Of a DNA stretch of 64,000 nucleotides, positions 17,922 to 26,553 are shown in pieces. The position numbers and the translations under genes were made by a program. The stretch's first letter is position 1; every line of letters begins with the position of its first letter. Under the pieces are notes generated by a model. The model had not been told where the DNA came from. It made no database searches and saw only the letters and a program-made list of their open reading frames with translations. The DNA lies in NCBI GenBank assembly GCA_001899585.1, contig MKWE01000056.1, positions 62,001-126,000 of the forward strand, given 5' to 3'. The DNA comes from Rhodospirillales bacterium 70-18. GTDB lineage: Bacteria; Pseudomonadota; Alphaproteobacteria; Acetobacterales; Acetobacteraceae.

Positions 17922-18892
17922 CCTTCCTGCCGTTCGACACCGCCGCCGGCTGGCTGCAGCAGAGCGTGCTGCTGCCGCTGATGTACCGCTTCGACCTGAT
18001 GCAGTGGGAGGACATCTCCTTCGGCTGGGCGTTGTTCGCGGTGTATGGCGCCGCCCAGGTGGTGGTGACCTTCGCGGTGTGCCTGCCGCTGGAGCGCTGG
18101 CGGCCGGTGGAGCACTGGCCGGACAGCCGGGCCGTGCTGGTGGACATGCTGTACACTGTCATCTCGCGCGTCGGCCTGCTGCCGCTGGTGACCTTCGTCG
18201 CCTTCTACACCTTGCAGGTGCAATTGAACGGCTGGCTGACCGATAACGGCTGGGTGCCGCCGACGCTGGAGCGGCTGTTCCCGTTCCTGCTCGGCAAGCA
18301 GGTGCTGACCTTCTTCCTATATGCGGTGATCCTGGATTTCGGCGAATACTGGCGTCACCGGCTGAGCCACGTGTTCAACTGGTGGTATTCGCTGCATGCG
18401 CTGCACCACGCGCAGCGGCAGATGACCTTCTGGTCGGACGACCGCAACCACCTGCTGGACGAGGTGATCGCCTTCGTTTGGTTCACCGCGATCGCCCTGC
18501 TGATCGGCATCCCGCCGATGCAATTCCCGCTGCTGGTGCTGCTGCTGCGCCTGCTGGAGAGCCTGAGCCACGCCAATGCGCGGCTGTCCTTCGGCTGGCT
18601 GGGCGAGCGGCTGCTTGTCAGCCCCCGGTTCCACCGCGCCCATCACGGCGTGACCGCGGCCGGGCTGCAAAGCGTGAACTTCGGCGCCATCCTGCCGTGG
18701 TGGGACATGCTGTTCCGCACCGCCGATTTCTCCCGCAGCTTCGCCCAGACCGGAGACCCCACGGCCGAGGAGGCGCTGGCCACCGGCAGCTACCTCACCC
18801 AGCAATGGGTGGGGCTGCGCCGGATGCTGCGCGACCTGTTCGGTGTCGCCGTGCCGGGCCGGGCGACCACCGACCGGGCGCTGCGGCGGTAG
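17918..18892 (+). CDS. Sterol desaturase/fatty acid hydroxylase family membrane protein
   Basis: 324 residues, several transmembrane helices and the eight-histidine di-iron signature: HRLSH (about 147), HALHHAQ (about 161) and HRAHHG (about 240). Members hydroxylate or desaturate lipid chains or sterol-like substrates at the membrane. The start overlaps the stop of the propeller gene by four bases, suggesting the two work together, perhaps in lipid or hopanoid modification (inference). It is convergent with the IlvD/Edd gene, with only one base between the stops. Confidence 0.9.
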   Translation: MTFLPFDTAAGWLQQSVLLPLMYRFDLMQWEDISFGWALFAVYGAAQVVVTFAVCLPLERWRPVEHWPDSRAVLVDMLYTVISRVGLLPLVTFVAFYTLQVQLNGWLTDNGWVPPTLERLFPFLLGKQVLTFFLYAVILDFGEYWRHRLSHVFNWWYSLHALHHAQRQMTFWSDDRNHLLDEVIAFVWFTAIALLIGIPPMQFPLLVLLLRLLESLSHANARLSFGWLGERLLVSPRFHRAHHGVTAAGLQSVNFGAILPWWDMLFRTADFSRSFAQTGDPTAEEALATGSYLTQQWVGLRRMLRDLFGVAVPGRATTDRALRR

Positions 18893-18893
18893 C

Positions 18894-20606
18894 CTATCCG
18901 GCGGTGGAGGCCCCGCCGGCGCGGCAGAAGGCGAAGTCGCAGCCCTGATCGGCCTGGGTTACCTGGTCGAGGTACAGCCGCAGATAGCCGCGCTCGGCCC
19001 CCGGATGCGCTGGCGGTGGCGTCCAGGCGGTGCGGCGGGCGGCCAGTTCGGCTCCGTCTACCAGCAGGTCGATGCGCCGGGCGGCGGCGTCCAGCCGGAT
19101 GCGGTCGCCGGTCTTCACCAGCCCCAGCGGGCCGCCGACCGCCGCTTCCGGGGCGATGTGCAGCACGATGGTGCCGAAGGCGGTGCCGCTCATACGGGCG
19201 TCGCTGATGCGCACCATGTCCTTCACGCCGGCGCGCGCCAGCTTGCGCGGGATGGGGATATAGCCGGCCTCGGGCATGCCCGGCGCGCCCTTGGGGCCGG
19301 CGTTGCGCAGCACCAGCACGTCGTCGGCGGTCACGTCCAACTCGGGGTCGTCGAGGCGTGCGGCCATGTCCTCCAGCCCGTCAAACACCACGGCACGGCC
19401 CTCGTGCTGCATCAGCGCGGGAGTGGCGGCGGAGCGCTTCAGCAGCGCGCCGTCCGGCGCCAGGTTGCCGCCCAGCACGGCCAGTCCGCCGCCCTCGGCG
19501 ATGGCGGTGGCACGGGTGCGGATGACGGTCTGGCCGGGCACGTCCTCGGCCAGCGCGATGTTGTCGGCCAGCGTGCCGCCGGTGACGGTGAGGGCCGAGG
19601 TGTCGAGCAGGTCGGCGATCTCCTTCAGCAGCTTCGGCATGGCACCGGCCCAGTGGAAATGCTCCATGTAGTGATCGCCGCTGGGCTTGAGGTCCACCAG
19701 CACCGGCACCTCCAGCCCGAGGCGGTCGAACTCGGCCATGTCGATGTCGATGCCCAGGCGCCCGGCGATGGCGGTGAAGTGGATCAGCCCGTTGGTGGAG
19801 CCGCCGATCGCCTGCAGCACGGTCAGCGCGTTGCGGAAGGCGGCCTTGGTCATGATGTCGGACGGCTTGCGGCCGGATTTGGCCAGCGCCACGGCGGCGG
19901 CGCCCGAGGCCTCGGCGGCGCGGATGCGGTCGGCATGGGTGGCCGGGATGCTGGCGGCGCCGGGCAGGCACATGCCGATGGCCTCCACCATGCAGGCGAT
20001 GGTGCTGGCGGTGCCCATGACCATGCAGGTGCCCTTGGTCGGCGCCAGCCGGTCGGTCAGCAGGTCGGTTTCCGCCTCGTCGATGCGGCCGGCACGGTAC
20101 TCGGCCCACAGGCGGCGGCAATCGGTGCAGGCGCCCAGCACCTCGCCCTTGTGGTGGCCGACCAGCATCGGGCCGGTGGGCAGCACGATCGCCGGCAGGT
20201 TCACGCTGGCCGCGCCCATCAGCTGGGCCGGCAGCGTCTTGTCGCAGCCGCCGATCAGCACCACGGCGTCCATCGGCTGGGCGCGGACCATTTCCTCGGT
20301 GTCCAGCGCCATCAGGTTGCGCAGGAACATGCTGGTGGGGTGGCTGAAGCTTTCGTGGATTGACACGGTGGGGAAGGCCATCGGCATGCCGCCGGCCAGC
20401 AGCACGCCGCGCTTCACCGCCACGATCAGGTCCGGCACGTTGCCATGGCAGGGGTTGAAGTCGCTGAACGTGTCGGTGATGCCGATGATCGGGCGGTCCA
20501 GCGCGGCATCGGTATAGCCCATCGCCTTGAGGAAGGCGCGGCGCAAAAACAGGGAAAACCCGGCATCGCCATAGGTGGCGAGGCCCTTGCGCAGTCCGGT
20601 TGCCAT
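18894..20606 (-). CDS. IlvD/Edd family dehydratase
   Basis: 570 residues from ATG 20606 (AAGGAC upstream). The three [2Fe-2S] Cys motifs are FNPCHGNVPDL (about 52), GGCDKTLPAQLMGA (about 120) and GTCMVMGTAST (about 190), followed by PSDIMTKAAFRNA and GGSTNGLIH. This Cys arrangement fits dihydroxy-acid and sugar-acid (arabonate/xylonate) dehydratases, which remove water to give a 2-oxo acid. No branched-chain amino acid genes adjoin it, and GCDKT followed by LP is common in the sugar-acid branch, so I do not assign ilvD. An N-terminal extension to 20924 is unsupported and would overlap the CAP gene. Confidence 0.88.
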   Translation of the reverse strand: MATGLRKGLATYGDAGFSLFLRRAFLKAMGYTDAALDRPIIGITDTFSDFNPCHGNVPDLIVAVKRGVLLAGGMPMAFPTVSIHESFSHPTSMFLRNLMALDTEEMVRAQPMDAVVLIGGCDKTLPAQLMGAASVNLPAIVLPTGPMLVGHHKGEVLGACTDCRRLWAEYRAGRIDEAETDLLTDRLAPTKGTCMVMGTASTIACMVEAIGMCLPGAASIPATHADRIRAAEASGAAAVALAKSGRKPSDIMTKAAFRNALTVLQAIGGSTNGLIHFTAIAGRLGIDIDMAEFDRLGLEVPVLVDLKPSGDHYMEHFHWAGAMPKLLKEIADLLDTSALTVTGGTLADNIALAEDVPGQTVIRTRATAIAEGGGLAVLGGNLAPDGALLKRSAATPALMQHEGRAVVFDGLEDMAARLDDPELDVTADDVLVLRNAGPKGAPGMPEAGYIPIPRKLARAGVKDMVRISDARMSGTAFGTIVLHIAPEAAVGGPLGLVKTGDRIRLDAAARRIDLLVDGAELAARRTAWTPPPAHPGAERGYLRLYLDQVTQADQGCDFAFCRAGGASTAG

Positions 20607-20683
20607 CGTATCGTCCTTCCGCGGCGGCGAATGCGGGACGGACGATACGGGAGCCGGGGCGGTGGCGCCAGCCGGGGGCGCGG

Positions 20684-21208
20684 TCAGTAGGGGCGGTGGC
20701 CCACGTAGTTGCCGGGCGGCGAGTAGCTGCAGACCCAGATCTCCGAATTGCCGCAACTGGCCATGCCGCAGCCGACGAAGCGGGTGCTGCGCCAGACGAT
20801 CTGGGTGTAGTGCCCGCACACCGCGCCGGGCGCGCAGGCGCCGGTGGCCGGGTTGTAGGCGCGCGCCTCGCCCACCCACAGCGCCACCACATCGGCCGGG
20901 CTGGCATGCGCGCCGCCGAACCATGCCAGGTTCTCACCGACCCCGGAGGTGCCGCTGTGCTGCATGGCGCAATTGGCGCCGCGCAGGCGGTTCGCCCAGT
21001 TCTGCGCGATCGCGGCGACTTCGGCCGACCAATGCAGGTCCGGCACCCCCACGGCGCGGCGCGCGCGATTATGGGCGGCCAGCATGCCCGCGAACTGCGC
21101 GGGCTCGGGGTCGCCATAGCCGCGGGCCGGCGGCGCGGCGTGGGCGGGGAGGGCGAGGAGGCATGCGGCGGCGAGTGCGAGGCCGGCGAGCAGGCGGTGG
21201 GTCGGCAT
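20684..21208 (-). CDS. Secreted CAP-domain (SCP/PR-1-like) protein
   Basis: 174 residues with an N-terminal signal peptide ending near AHA-APP. The CAP domain shows HNRARRAVGVPDLHWSAEV, GENLAWF, CGHYTQIVWRSTRFVGCG and a final VCSYSPPGNYVG. These four signatures cover the conserved His/Glu cavity and disulfide Cys. Bacterial members are exported and often of unknown function, sometimes lipid-binding. ATG 21208 has GAGGA about 10 bases upstream. It lies 77 bases upstream of the dehydratase on the same strand. Confidence 0.9.
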   Translation of the reverse strand: MPTHRLLAGLALAAACLLALPAHAAPPARGYGDPEPAQFAGMLAAHNRARRAVGVPDLHWSAEVAAIAQNWANRLRGANCAMQHSGTSGVGENLAWFGGAHASPADVVALWVGEARAYNPATGACAPGAVCGHYTQIVWRSTRFVGCGMASCGNSEIWVCSYSPPGNYVGHRPY

Positions 21209-21421
21209 GGTTCGGATCCTCGGCGGCAGTGCGGCGAATTGGTTATGCGACATAACCATCATGACTCATACATACTGCGCCGGGAGCATGTCGGAACCAT
21301 GGCCGGCGCGCGGCGGAGTGGTGGCGGCAGCCGGCGGGCCGGCGCGGGGGTTGCATCGCGGGGCCGCTTCGGGGTGTATCGGCATCCCCGGCGTGCCGCG
21401 CCGCCACAACGGAGAAGCCTG

Positions 21422-22183
21422 ATGAACCTGCAAGGACAACCCGCCATCGTCACCGGCGGCGCCTCCGGCCTCGGCGGCGCCACCGCCCAGGCGCTGGCCG
21501 CCGCCGGCGCCAAGGTGGCGGTGGTCGATCTCAACGCCGATGCGGCACAGGAGATGGCGGCCCGTGTCGGCGGCATCGCGATTGCCTGCGACGTGGCCGA
21601 TGCCGAGGCCGCCGAGCGCGCCTTCGCCACTGCCCGCGCGGCGCACGGCCCGGCGCGGGTGCTGGTGAACTGCGCGGGCGTCGGCACGCCGGGGCGCATC
21701 GTCGGGCGCGACGGGCCGCTGGCGCTCGGCGCCTATGAGAATGTGATCCGGGTCAACCTGATCGGCACCTTCAACATGCTGCGCCTGGCCGCCGCCGAGA
21801 TGAGCGTGCTGGAGCCGATGGACGACGGCGAGCGGGGGGTGATCATCAACACCGCCTCGGTCGCCGCGTTCGACGGGCAGGTGGGGCAGGCGGCCTATGC
21901 CAGCTCGAAGGCCGGGGTGGTCGGACTGACGCTGCCGGCGGCGCGCGAACTGGCGCGGTTTGGGGTGCGGGTGATGACGATCGCGCCCGGATTGTTCCAG
22001 ACGCCGATGATGGCGGCCCTGCCGGACGACGTGCAGCAGAGCCTGGGCCAGTCCGTGCCGTTCCCGCAGCGGCTGGGCGCGCCGGACGAATACGCGGCGC
22101 TGGCGCTGCATATCGTGGTCAACCGGATGCTCAACGGCGAGACCATCCGCCTGGATGGCGCGCTGCGGATGGCGCCGCGGTAG
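21422..22183 (+). CDS. Short-chain dehydrogenase, 3-hydroxyacyl-CoA dehydrogenase type 2-like
   Basis: 253 residues. The NAD site TGGASGLG is at 11-18, NCAGVG at about 83, and the catalytic set is Ser146, Tyr159 and Lys163 (YASSK). The insert around [23 protein letters not shown] and the tail [19 protein letters not shown] closely resemble 17-beta-HSD type 10/HADH2-like enzymes, which oxidise short-chain 3-hydroxyacyl-CoA. GGAGAA precedes the ATG. The physiological substrate remains unproven. Confidence 0.9.
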   Translation: MNLQGQPAIVTGGASGLGGATAQALAAAGAKVAVVDLNADAAQEMAARVGGIAIACDVADAEAAERAFATARAAHGPARVLVNCAGVGTPGRIVGRDGPLALGAYENVIRVNLIGTFNMLRLAAAEMSVLEPMDDGERGVIINTASVAAFDGQVGQAAYASSKAGVVGLTLPAARELARFGVRVMTIAPGLFQTPMMAALPDDVQQSLGQSVPFPQRLGAPDEYAALALHIVVNRMLNGETIRLDGALRMAPR

Positions 22184-22238
22184 AACGTTTCCCGGCGGCG
22201 GGTTAGGCTCGCCGCCGGCACAGCTTCGGGAGAATGCC

Positions 22239-22628
22239 ATGAAACAGCGGACGGTCGTGCATCACGAGGCGGGTGACACGTTTCAGCACGGATTGCGCGC
22301 GTTTTTCGCCTATCGCGACCTGGGAATCCGGGGCGCGACCGCCGGCAAGGTGGGCGCGCATGTGATCCGCGCGGTGCCGGGCGAGCATGCCCAACCGCAA
22401 TGGCACACCCATGATCTGGAGTTCCAGTTCGTCTATGTGCTGAAGGGCTGGGTGGAGTTCGAGTACGAGGATATCGGCTTCGTCCGCCTGGAGGCTGGCA
22501 CCAGCGTGTACCAGCCGCCGATGGTGAAGCATCGCGAGATCCGCCACAGCGAGGACGTGGAAATATTGGAGATCACCTCGCCGGCGGAGTTTGAGACGCG
22601 GGTGGTGGAGGGTCCGGCTGCGGCATAG
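22239..22628 (+). CDS. Cupin-domain protein
   Basis: 129 residues. A single cupin barrel has motif 1 HTHDLEFQFVYVLKGWVEFEYE and motif 2 LEAGTSVYQPPMVKHREI, giving three likely metal ligands (two His near 65-67 and His near 104) plus Glu. The start ATG 22239 has a GGGAGAA site. It lies 55 bases after the SDR on the same strand, so it is possibly an operon partner. The substrate is unknown. An AT-rich repeat element begins just after its stop. Confidence 0.85.
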   Translation: MKQRTVVHHEAGDTFQHGLRAFFAYRDLGIRGATAGKVGAHVIRAVPGEHAQPQWHTHDLEFQFVYVLKGWVEFEYEDIGFVRLEAGTSVYQPPMVKHREIRHSEDVEILEITSPAEFETRVVEGPAAA

Positions 22629-22630
22629 CT

Positions 22631-22730
22631 AAGGAAGCCAGCCCGCAAAGATCCGTAGAGAAGATGGAGTTTCTTCTTAACGAATAAAGTTTTTTTGCTT
22701 CTTTTTGTCCACAAAAAGAAGACTTACCTT
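22631..22730. repeat. AT-rich palindromic element, copy A (100 bp)
   Basis: Begins with AAGGAAG and ends with TTACCTT. The right half is AACGAATAAAGTTTTTTTGC followed by a perfect 10-bp stem CTTCTTTTTG/CAAAAAGAAG with loop TCCA. The left half is degenerate and about 25 bases shorter than in copies C and D. It overlaps the TAA stop (22724-22726) of the P1 peptidase and sits between the convergent cupin and peptidase genes. Confidence 0.8.
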
Positions 22731-23782
22731 TTCATGGCCTGCTTCAGCAGGTCATGCGGCAAGGCATGGACGATACGCCCGTCTCGCCCGGTCATCGTCT
22801 CGGCGGCGCAGATGGCGTTCAGGATGGCTTCCTCGGTGGCTTCGGCGGCGGCCTGGAAGAGGAGCGTCATGGCTTCCGGGGCGAGCATGCGGGCGTGGGT
22901 GACGGACTCGCCGGCGCGGATGTGGTTGGCGGTGGAAAAGGCCAGGAAGATATCGCCGCTGCCGTTGCTGCCGATGCCGCCCACCCAGGCCAGGCCGGTG
23001 GTGGCGCGGCGGGCCAGACGCTGGCACTGGATGGGCAGCAGCGGGGCGTCGGTGGCGAGGATGACGATGATGCTGCCGGCCTCGCGCGGCATGGTGCGGT
23101 GGCTGGCCACCACGTCCGGGCCGATGATCCGGCCGACCGGCACGCCGTCTACCCGGAACAGCTCGCGGGCGCCGTAATTGGCCTGCACCAGGGCGCCGAC
23201 GGTGTAGGTGGCGCCGTCCTGCGCCACCACGCGCGAGGCTGTGCCGGTGCCGCCCTTGAACTCGTGGCAGATCATGCCGGTGCCGCCGCCCACGTTGCCC
23301 TCCGGCACGGGGCCGGAGGCGGCGCGGTCGAGCGCCTGGAAGGCGAGGTCGGTGGTGACCGGGAAGCGTTCGCTCTCGGACAGCCAGCCGTCATAGGTCT
23401 CGGCGGCGACCGGCAGGTGGAAGGCCTGGGTGGCGCCGTCGCGCACCGCCAGCGCGCAGATGGCGTCGCGCACGATGCCAACGGAATAGGTGTTGGTGAT
23501 GCAGATGGGGGCCCCCAGCAGGCCCTGCTCGGCGATCCAGGGCAGGCCGGTCATCTCGCCGTTGCCATTGAAGCTGTGGATGCCGGCGAAGCAGTAGTCG
23601 CCCCAGATCTCCCGCCCGCGCGGCCAGATGGCGGTGACGCCGGTGCGCACCACGTGCGGGGTGTCGGCGACCAGGGTGGCCACGCCCACGCGCACGCCGG
23701 CGACATCGGTGATGGCGTTCCAGCGCCCGGTGGGCAGCAGGCCGGGGGTGATGCCGAGGTCGCGCAGGCGGGGCTTGGTCAT
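22724..23782 (-). CDS. P1 family peptidase (S58; DmpA/L-aminopeptidase-D-esterase type)
   Basis: 352 residues from ATG 23782. The fold signatures of the DmpA family are visible: NAITDVAGVRVGVATL at the start, FNGNGEMTGLPWIAEQG, GNVGGGTGMICHEFKGGTGTASR, and a Ser-centred GSIIVILATDAPLLPIQ region that carries the self-cleavage nucleophile in this family. Members are Ntn-like enzymes that autoprocess and remove N-terminal D- or L-residues. No signal peptide is seen. The stop codon lies within repeat copy A. Confidence 0.9.
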   Translation of the reverse strand: MTKPRLRDLGITPGLLPTGRWNAITDVAGVRVGVATLVADTPHVVRTGVTAIWPRGREIWGDYCFAGIHSFNGNGEMTGLPWIAEQGLLGAPICITNTYSVGIVRDAICALAVRDGATQAFHLPVAAETYDGWLSESERFPVTTDLAFQALDRAASGPVPEGNVGGGTGMICHEFKGGTGTASRVVAQDGATYTVGALVQANYGARELFRVDGVPVGRIIGPDVVASHRTMPREAGSIIVILATDAPLLPIQCQRLARRATTGLAWVGGIGSNGSGDIFLAFSTANHIRAGESVTHARMLAPEAMTLLFQAAAEATEEAILNAICAAETMTGRDGRIVHALPHDLLKQAMKR

Positions 23783-23873
23783 GGCGGGATTCCGGGTCGG
23801 TTGCCTTGCGGCGGGGAAGGGGGTTTGCTGATCGTCTCGCCGCGCGCGGCGTTTGCATAGGGGGATGACGGGG

Positions 23874-24686
23874 ATGGACACCGTACAGGAGATCGAACTG
23901 CCGACCGGGCGGATGATCGCGCGCATCGAGGGGGCGATCGGCTGGATGATCTTCAACAACCCCGAGCGCCGCAACGCCGTCTCGCTGGACATGTGGCAGG
24001 CGATGCCGGCGATCCTGGATCGCTTCGAGCAGGACCCGGCGGTGCGGGTGATCGTGCTGACCGGGATGGGCGAGCGGGCCTTCGTGGCCGGCGCCGACAT
24101 CTCGCAATTCGAGCAGCAGCGCGCCTCGGCCGACCAGGTGGCGCATTACGACGGCATTTCCGGCGAGGCCAACCGGCGGCTGGCGGTGTGCCCGAAGCCG
24201 ACCATCGCGATGATCCGCGGCTATTGCATCGGCGGCGGCGTGGGCATCGCGGTGGCCTGCGACCTGCGCATCGCCGCCGAGGGGGCGAAGTTCGGCGTGC
24301 CCGCGACCAGGCTGGGGCTGGGGTATGGCGCGGACGGGGTGAAGAAGCTGATGGACCTGGTCGGCCCGTCCCACACCAAGGAGATTTTCTTTACCGCGCG
24401 GCATTTTTCGGCGGCCGAGGCGCTGGGCATGGGGCTGGCCAACCGGGTGCTGCCGGAGGCGGACCTGGAGGCCTATGTGCGCGCCTATTGCGCGACGATC
24501 GCCGAGAACGCGCCGCTGACCATCAAGGCGGTGAAGATCACGGTGGGTGAACTGGCCAAGGAATCGCCGCGGGTGGACCACGATCTGTGCGCGAAAGTGG
24601 TGCAGGCGTGCTTCGACAGCGAGGATTACGTGGAAGGCCGGCGGGCATTCATGGAGAAGCGCAAGCCGGTGTTTCGCGGGGCGTAG
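23874..24686 (+). CDS. Enoyl-CoA hydratase/isomerase family protein
   Basis: About 270 residues. The crotonase fold shows NNPERRNAVSLDMWQAMP, the oxyanion-hole pieces AFVAGADISQFE and GYCIGGGVGIAVACDLRIA, and FGVPATRLGLGYG. One expected catalytic Glu is replaced around the GLGYGADGVKKL segment, so the reaction may not be plain hydration. ATG 23874 is favoured over ATG 23865 because AGGGGG is nine bases from it. It is divergent from the P1 peptidase, 92 bases away. Confidence 0.88.
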   Translation: MDTVQEIELPTGRMIARIEGAIGWMIFNNPERRNAVSLDMWQAMPAILDRFEQDPAVRVIVLTGMGERAFVAGADISQFEQQRASADQVAHYDGISGEANRRLAVCPKPTIAMIRGYCIGGGVGIAVACDLRIAAEGAKFGVPATRLGLGYGADGVKKLMDLVGPSHTKEIFFTARHFSAAEALGMGLANRVLPEADLEAYVRAYCATIAENAPLTIKAVKITVGELAKESPRVDHDLCAKVVQACFDSEDYVEGRRAFMEKRKPVFRGA

Positions 24687-24737
24687 CGGCGCAGGCGCGG
24701 GGTGGCACGCAGCGCGCGCCACCCCCGCCCGGTCGGG

Positions 24738-24911
24738 CTACAGCACCAGCGTTCCGGTCAGCACCGCGCTCAGCAGCATTAGCGCCAATATCAGGACGGC
24801 GATGAAGAACAGCACGCGGGCGATGCCGGCGGCGGCCGCCGAAATTCCGCCGAAGCCGAACAGCCCGGCGACCAGGGAGATCACCAGGAATACCAAGGCC
24901 CAATACAGCAT
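24738..24911 (-). CDS. DUF1328 small membrane protein (YtjA type)
   Basis: 57 residues, beginning [20 protein letters not shown] and containing two hydrophobic helices separated by a Gly/Ala turn ([11 protein letters not shown]). Length and pattern match the DUF1328/YtjA family of small inner-membrane proteins of unknown, possibly stress-related, role. ATG 24911 has AGGAG eight bases upstream; an upstream in-frame ATG lacks such a site. It is convergent with the enoyl-CoA hydratase gene. Confidence 0.88.
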   Translation of the reverse strand: MLYWALVFLVISLVAGLFGFGGISAAAAGIARVLFFIAVLILALMLLSAVLTGTLVL

Positions 24912-25060
24912 GACTGTTCTCCTGTTGCTCAGAATGAACATGTAGTGCGGGCCATGTGGCGATTTTATGGGCAGATGTTCACGAATGTCTGATCGGGACG
25001 GGGGGACTTTCGCGACGCGCCCGGCGCGTTAAACTCGGCGAAACACCAGGGGGAACTTCC

Positions 25061-26041
25061 ATGCAGCCGAGAATCGTCTTCGTGCCGTCCGGCGCGCCCG
25101 ACGGCCCGATCGCCCGCGAAATGGCCCCGCCCGGCTTCGAACTGGTGCAGGTCGCGGCCGGCAGCCCCGAACTGGCCGCCGCCATGCCGGGCTGCGACTA
25201 CCTGGTGGGGCTGGGCGACGCCTCGATGACCGACGCGTTCTTCGCGGCGGCGCCGCGGCTGAAGCTGATCCAACTGCTCAGCGCCGGCTATGACAAATGC
25301 GACATCGAGGCCGCACGCCGCGCCGCCATCCCGATCTGCAACAACGGCGGCGCCAACTCGGTGGCGGTGGCCGAGCACGCGGTGATGCTGATGCTGGCGA
25401 CCGCCCGGCAACTGGTGTGGCAGCACACATCGGTCGCCTCCGGCCAATGGCGCGGCAACAACTGGGATCAGCGGCACGTGTATGAGTTGCAGGGCAAGAC
25501 GCTCGGCATCATCGGGCTGGGCACCATCGGCAAGAAGGTCGCCCGGCTCGGCCGCGCTTTCGGCATGAACGTGCAGTATTTCGACACGATGCGCCTGAAC
25601 GAGGACGCCGAGGACGCGCTGGGCGCGCGATTCCGGCTGTTCGACGAGGTGCTGCGGACCTCCGACCTGGTGAGCTTGCACGTGCCGCTGCTGGAGTCCA
25701 CGCGGCACATGATCTCCACGCGCGAACTCGCGTTGATGAAGCCGAGCGCCTATCTCATCAACACCTGCCGCGGCCCGGTGGTGGACGAGGTGGCGCTGCA
25801 CGCGGCGCTGACCGGCGGGGTGATCGCCGGCGCGGGGCTCGACGTGTTCGAGCGCGAGCCGCCGGCACCGGACAATCCGCTGTTCGTGCTGGAGAACGTG
25901 GTGCTGACGCCGCATCTGGCCGGGCCCACCTGGGAGAACCGCGCCAAGCGTTTCCGCAACGCCTTCGACAACATCCAGCGCGTGCAGCGTGGCCAGGCGC
26001 CCTATTGGGTGATCCCCGAATTGCGGGACCTGCTGGCATGA
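25061..26041 (+). CDS. D-isomer-specific 2-hydroxyacid dehydrogenase
   Basis: 326 residues. The NAD-binding LGIIGLGTIGKKVARLGRAFG lies near 148-168. The catalytic Arg is in NTCRGPVVDE, the Glu in FEREPP and the His in LTPHLAGPTWEN. It interconverts a D-2-hydroxyacid and its 2-oxoacid with NAD(P). ATG 25061 has AGGGGGAA upstream. Its stop overlaps the ATG of the next gene (ATGA), which encodes half of a 2-oxoacid decarboxylase. This pairing suggests the oxoacid made here is decarboxylated next, as in sulfolactate or phosphono-lactate breakdown (inference). Confidence 0.9.
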   Translation: MQPRIVFVPSGAPDGPIAREMAPPGFELVQVAAGSPELAAAMPGCDYLVGLGDASMTDAFFAAAPRLKLIQLLSAGYDKCDIEAARRAAIPICNNGGANSVAVAEHAVMLMLATARQLVWQHTSVASGQWRGNNWDQRHVYELQGKTLGIIGLGTIGKKVARLGRAFGMNVQYFDTMRLNEDAEDALGARFRLFDEVLRTSDLVSLHVPLLESTRHMISTRELALMKPSAYLINTCRGPVVDEVALHAALTGGVIAGAGLDVFEREPPAPDNPLFVLENVVLTPHLAGPTWENRAKRFRNAFDNIQRVQRGQAPYWVIPELRDLLA

Positions 26042-26553
26042 GCGCCTGGTTCGAGATCATCCGCGATACGCTGAAGCGCCACGAGGTGCGGCTGGTCGCC
26101 TATGTGCCCGACAACGTGTTGACGCCGCTGATCCGCGCGATCACCGAGGACGACTATTTCACCTCGTTCGTCACCACCCGAGAGGAGGAGGCGGTGGGCA
26201 TCGTCGCCGGCGCCTGGATGGGCGGCACGCGCGGCATCGTGCTGATGCAGACCAGCGGCTTCGCCACCTTGCCGAACGTGCTGGCCTCGCTGGCGGTGCC
26301 GTTCCAGGTTCCGGTCCTGATGCTGGTCTCCGAGCGTGGCACGCTGGGCGAGTTCAACCTCGGCCAAGCGCTGGTGGCGCGCACCATGCGCCCGGTGCTG
26401 GACAGCATCGCGGTGGAGCACCACACCATATCGCGGCTGGACGAGTGCGAGTTCATCGTGGACCGCAGCGTCCGCCAGGCGGTGGCGACCCAACAGCCGG
26501 CCTGCCTCATTCTCTCGCCGCTGCTGACCGGCGGAAAGGTGTTCGCGCAATGA
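26038..26553 (+). CDS. TPP-dependent 2-oxoacid decarboxylase, N-terminal (PYR) subunit, ComD-like
   Basis: 171 residues covering only the PYR half of a thiamine-diphosphate enzyme. It includes the activating Glu in TTREEEAVGIVAGAWMGG (about 47-62) and the conserved MQTSGFATLPNVLASL. Size and split layout match sulfopyruvate decarboxylase subunit alpha (ComD) and phosphonopyruvate decarboxylases. It overlaps the upstream dehydrogenase stop and its own stop overlaps the beta-subunit ATG, giving tight coupling. Confidence 0.87.
   Translation: MSAWFEIIRDTLKRHEVRLVAYVPDNVLTPLIRAITEDDYFTSFVTTREEEAVGIVAGAWMGGTRGIVLMQTSGFATLPNVLASLAVPFQVPVLMLVSERGTLGEFNLGQALVARTMRPVLDSIAVEHHTISRLDECEFIVDRSVRQAVATQQPACLILSPLLTGGKVFAQ

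Noticed and set aside
18894-20606. Naming the dehydratase ilvD of branched-chain amino acid synthesis
   Set aside because: The Cys motifs fit several IlvD/Edd clades, no ilv or leu genes are near, and details lean toward sugar-acid dehydratases.
22631-22730. Reading the AT-rich hairpin as a standard rho-independent terminator
   Set aside because: The T run precedes the stem on the plus strand rather than following it, and the same unit recurs with conserved ends elsewhere, so a repeat element explains it better.
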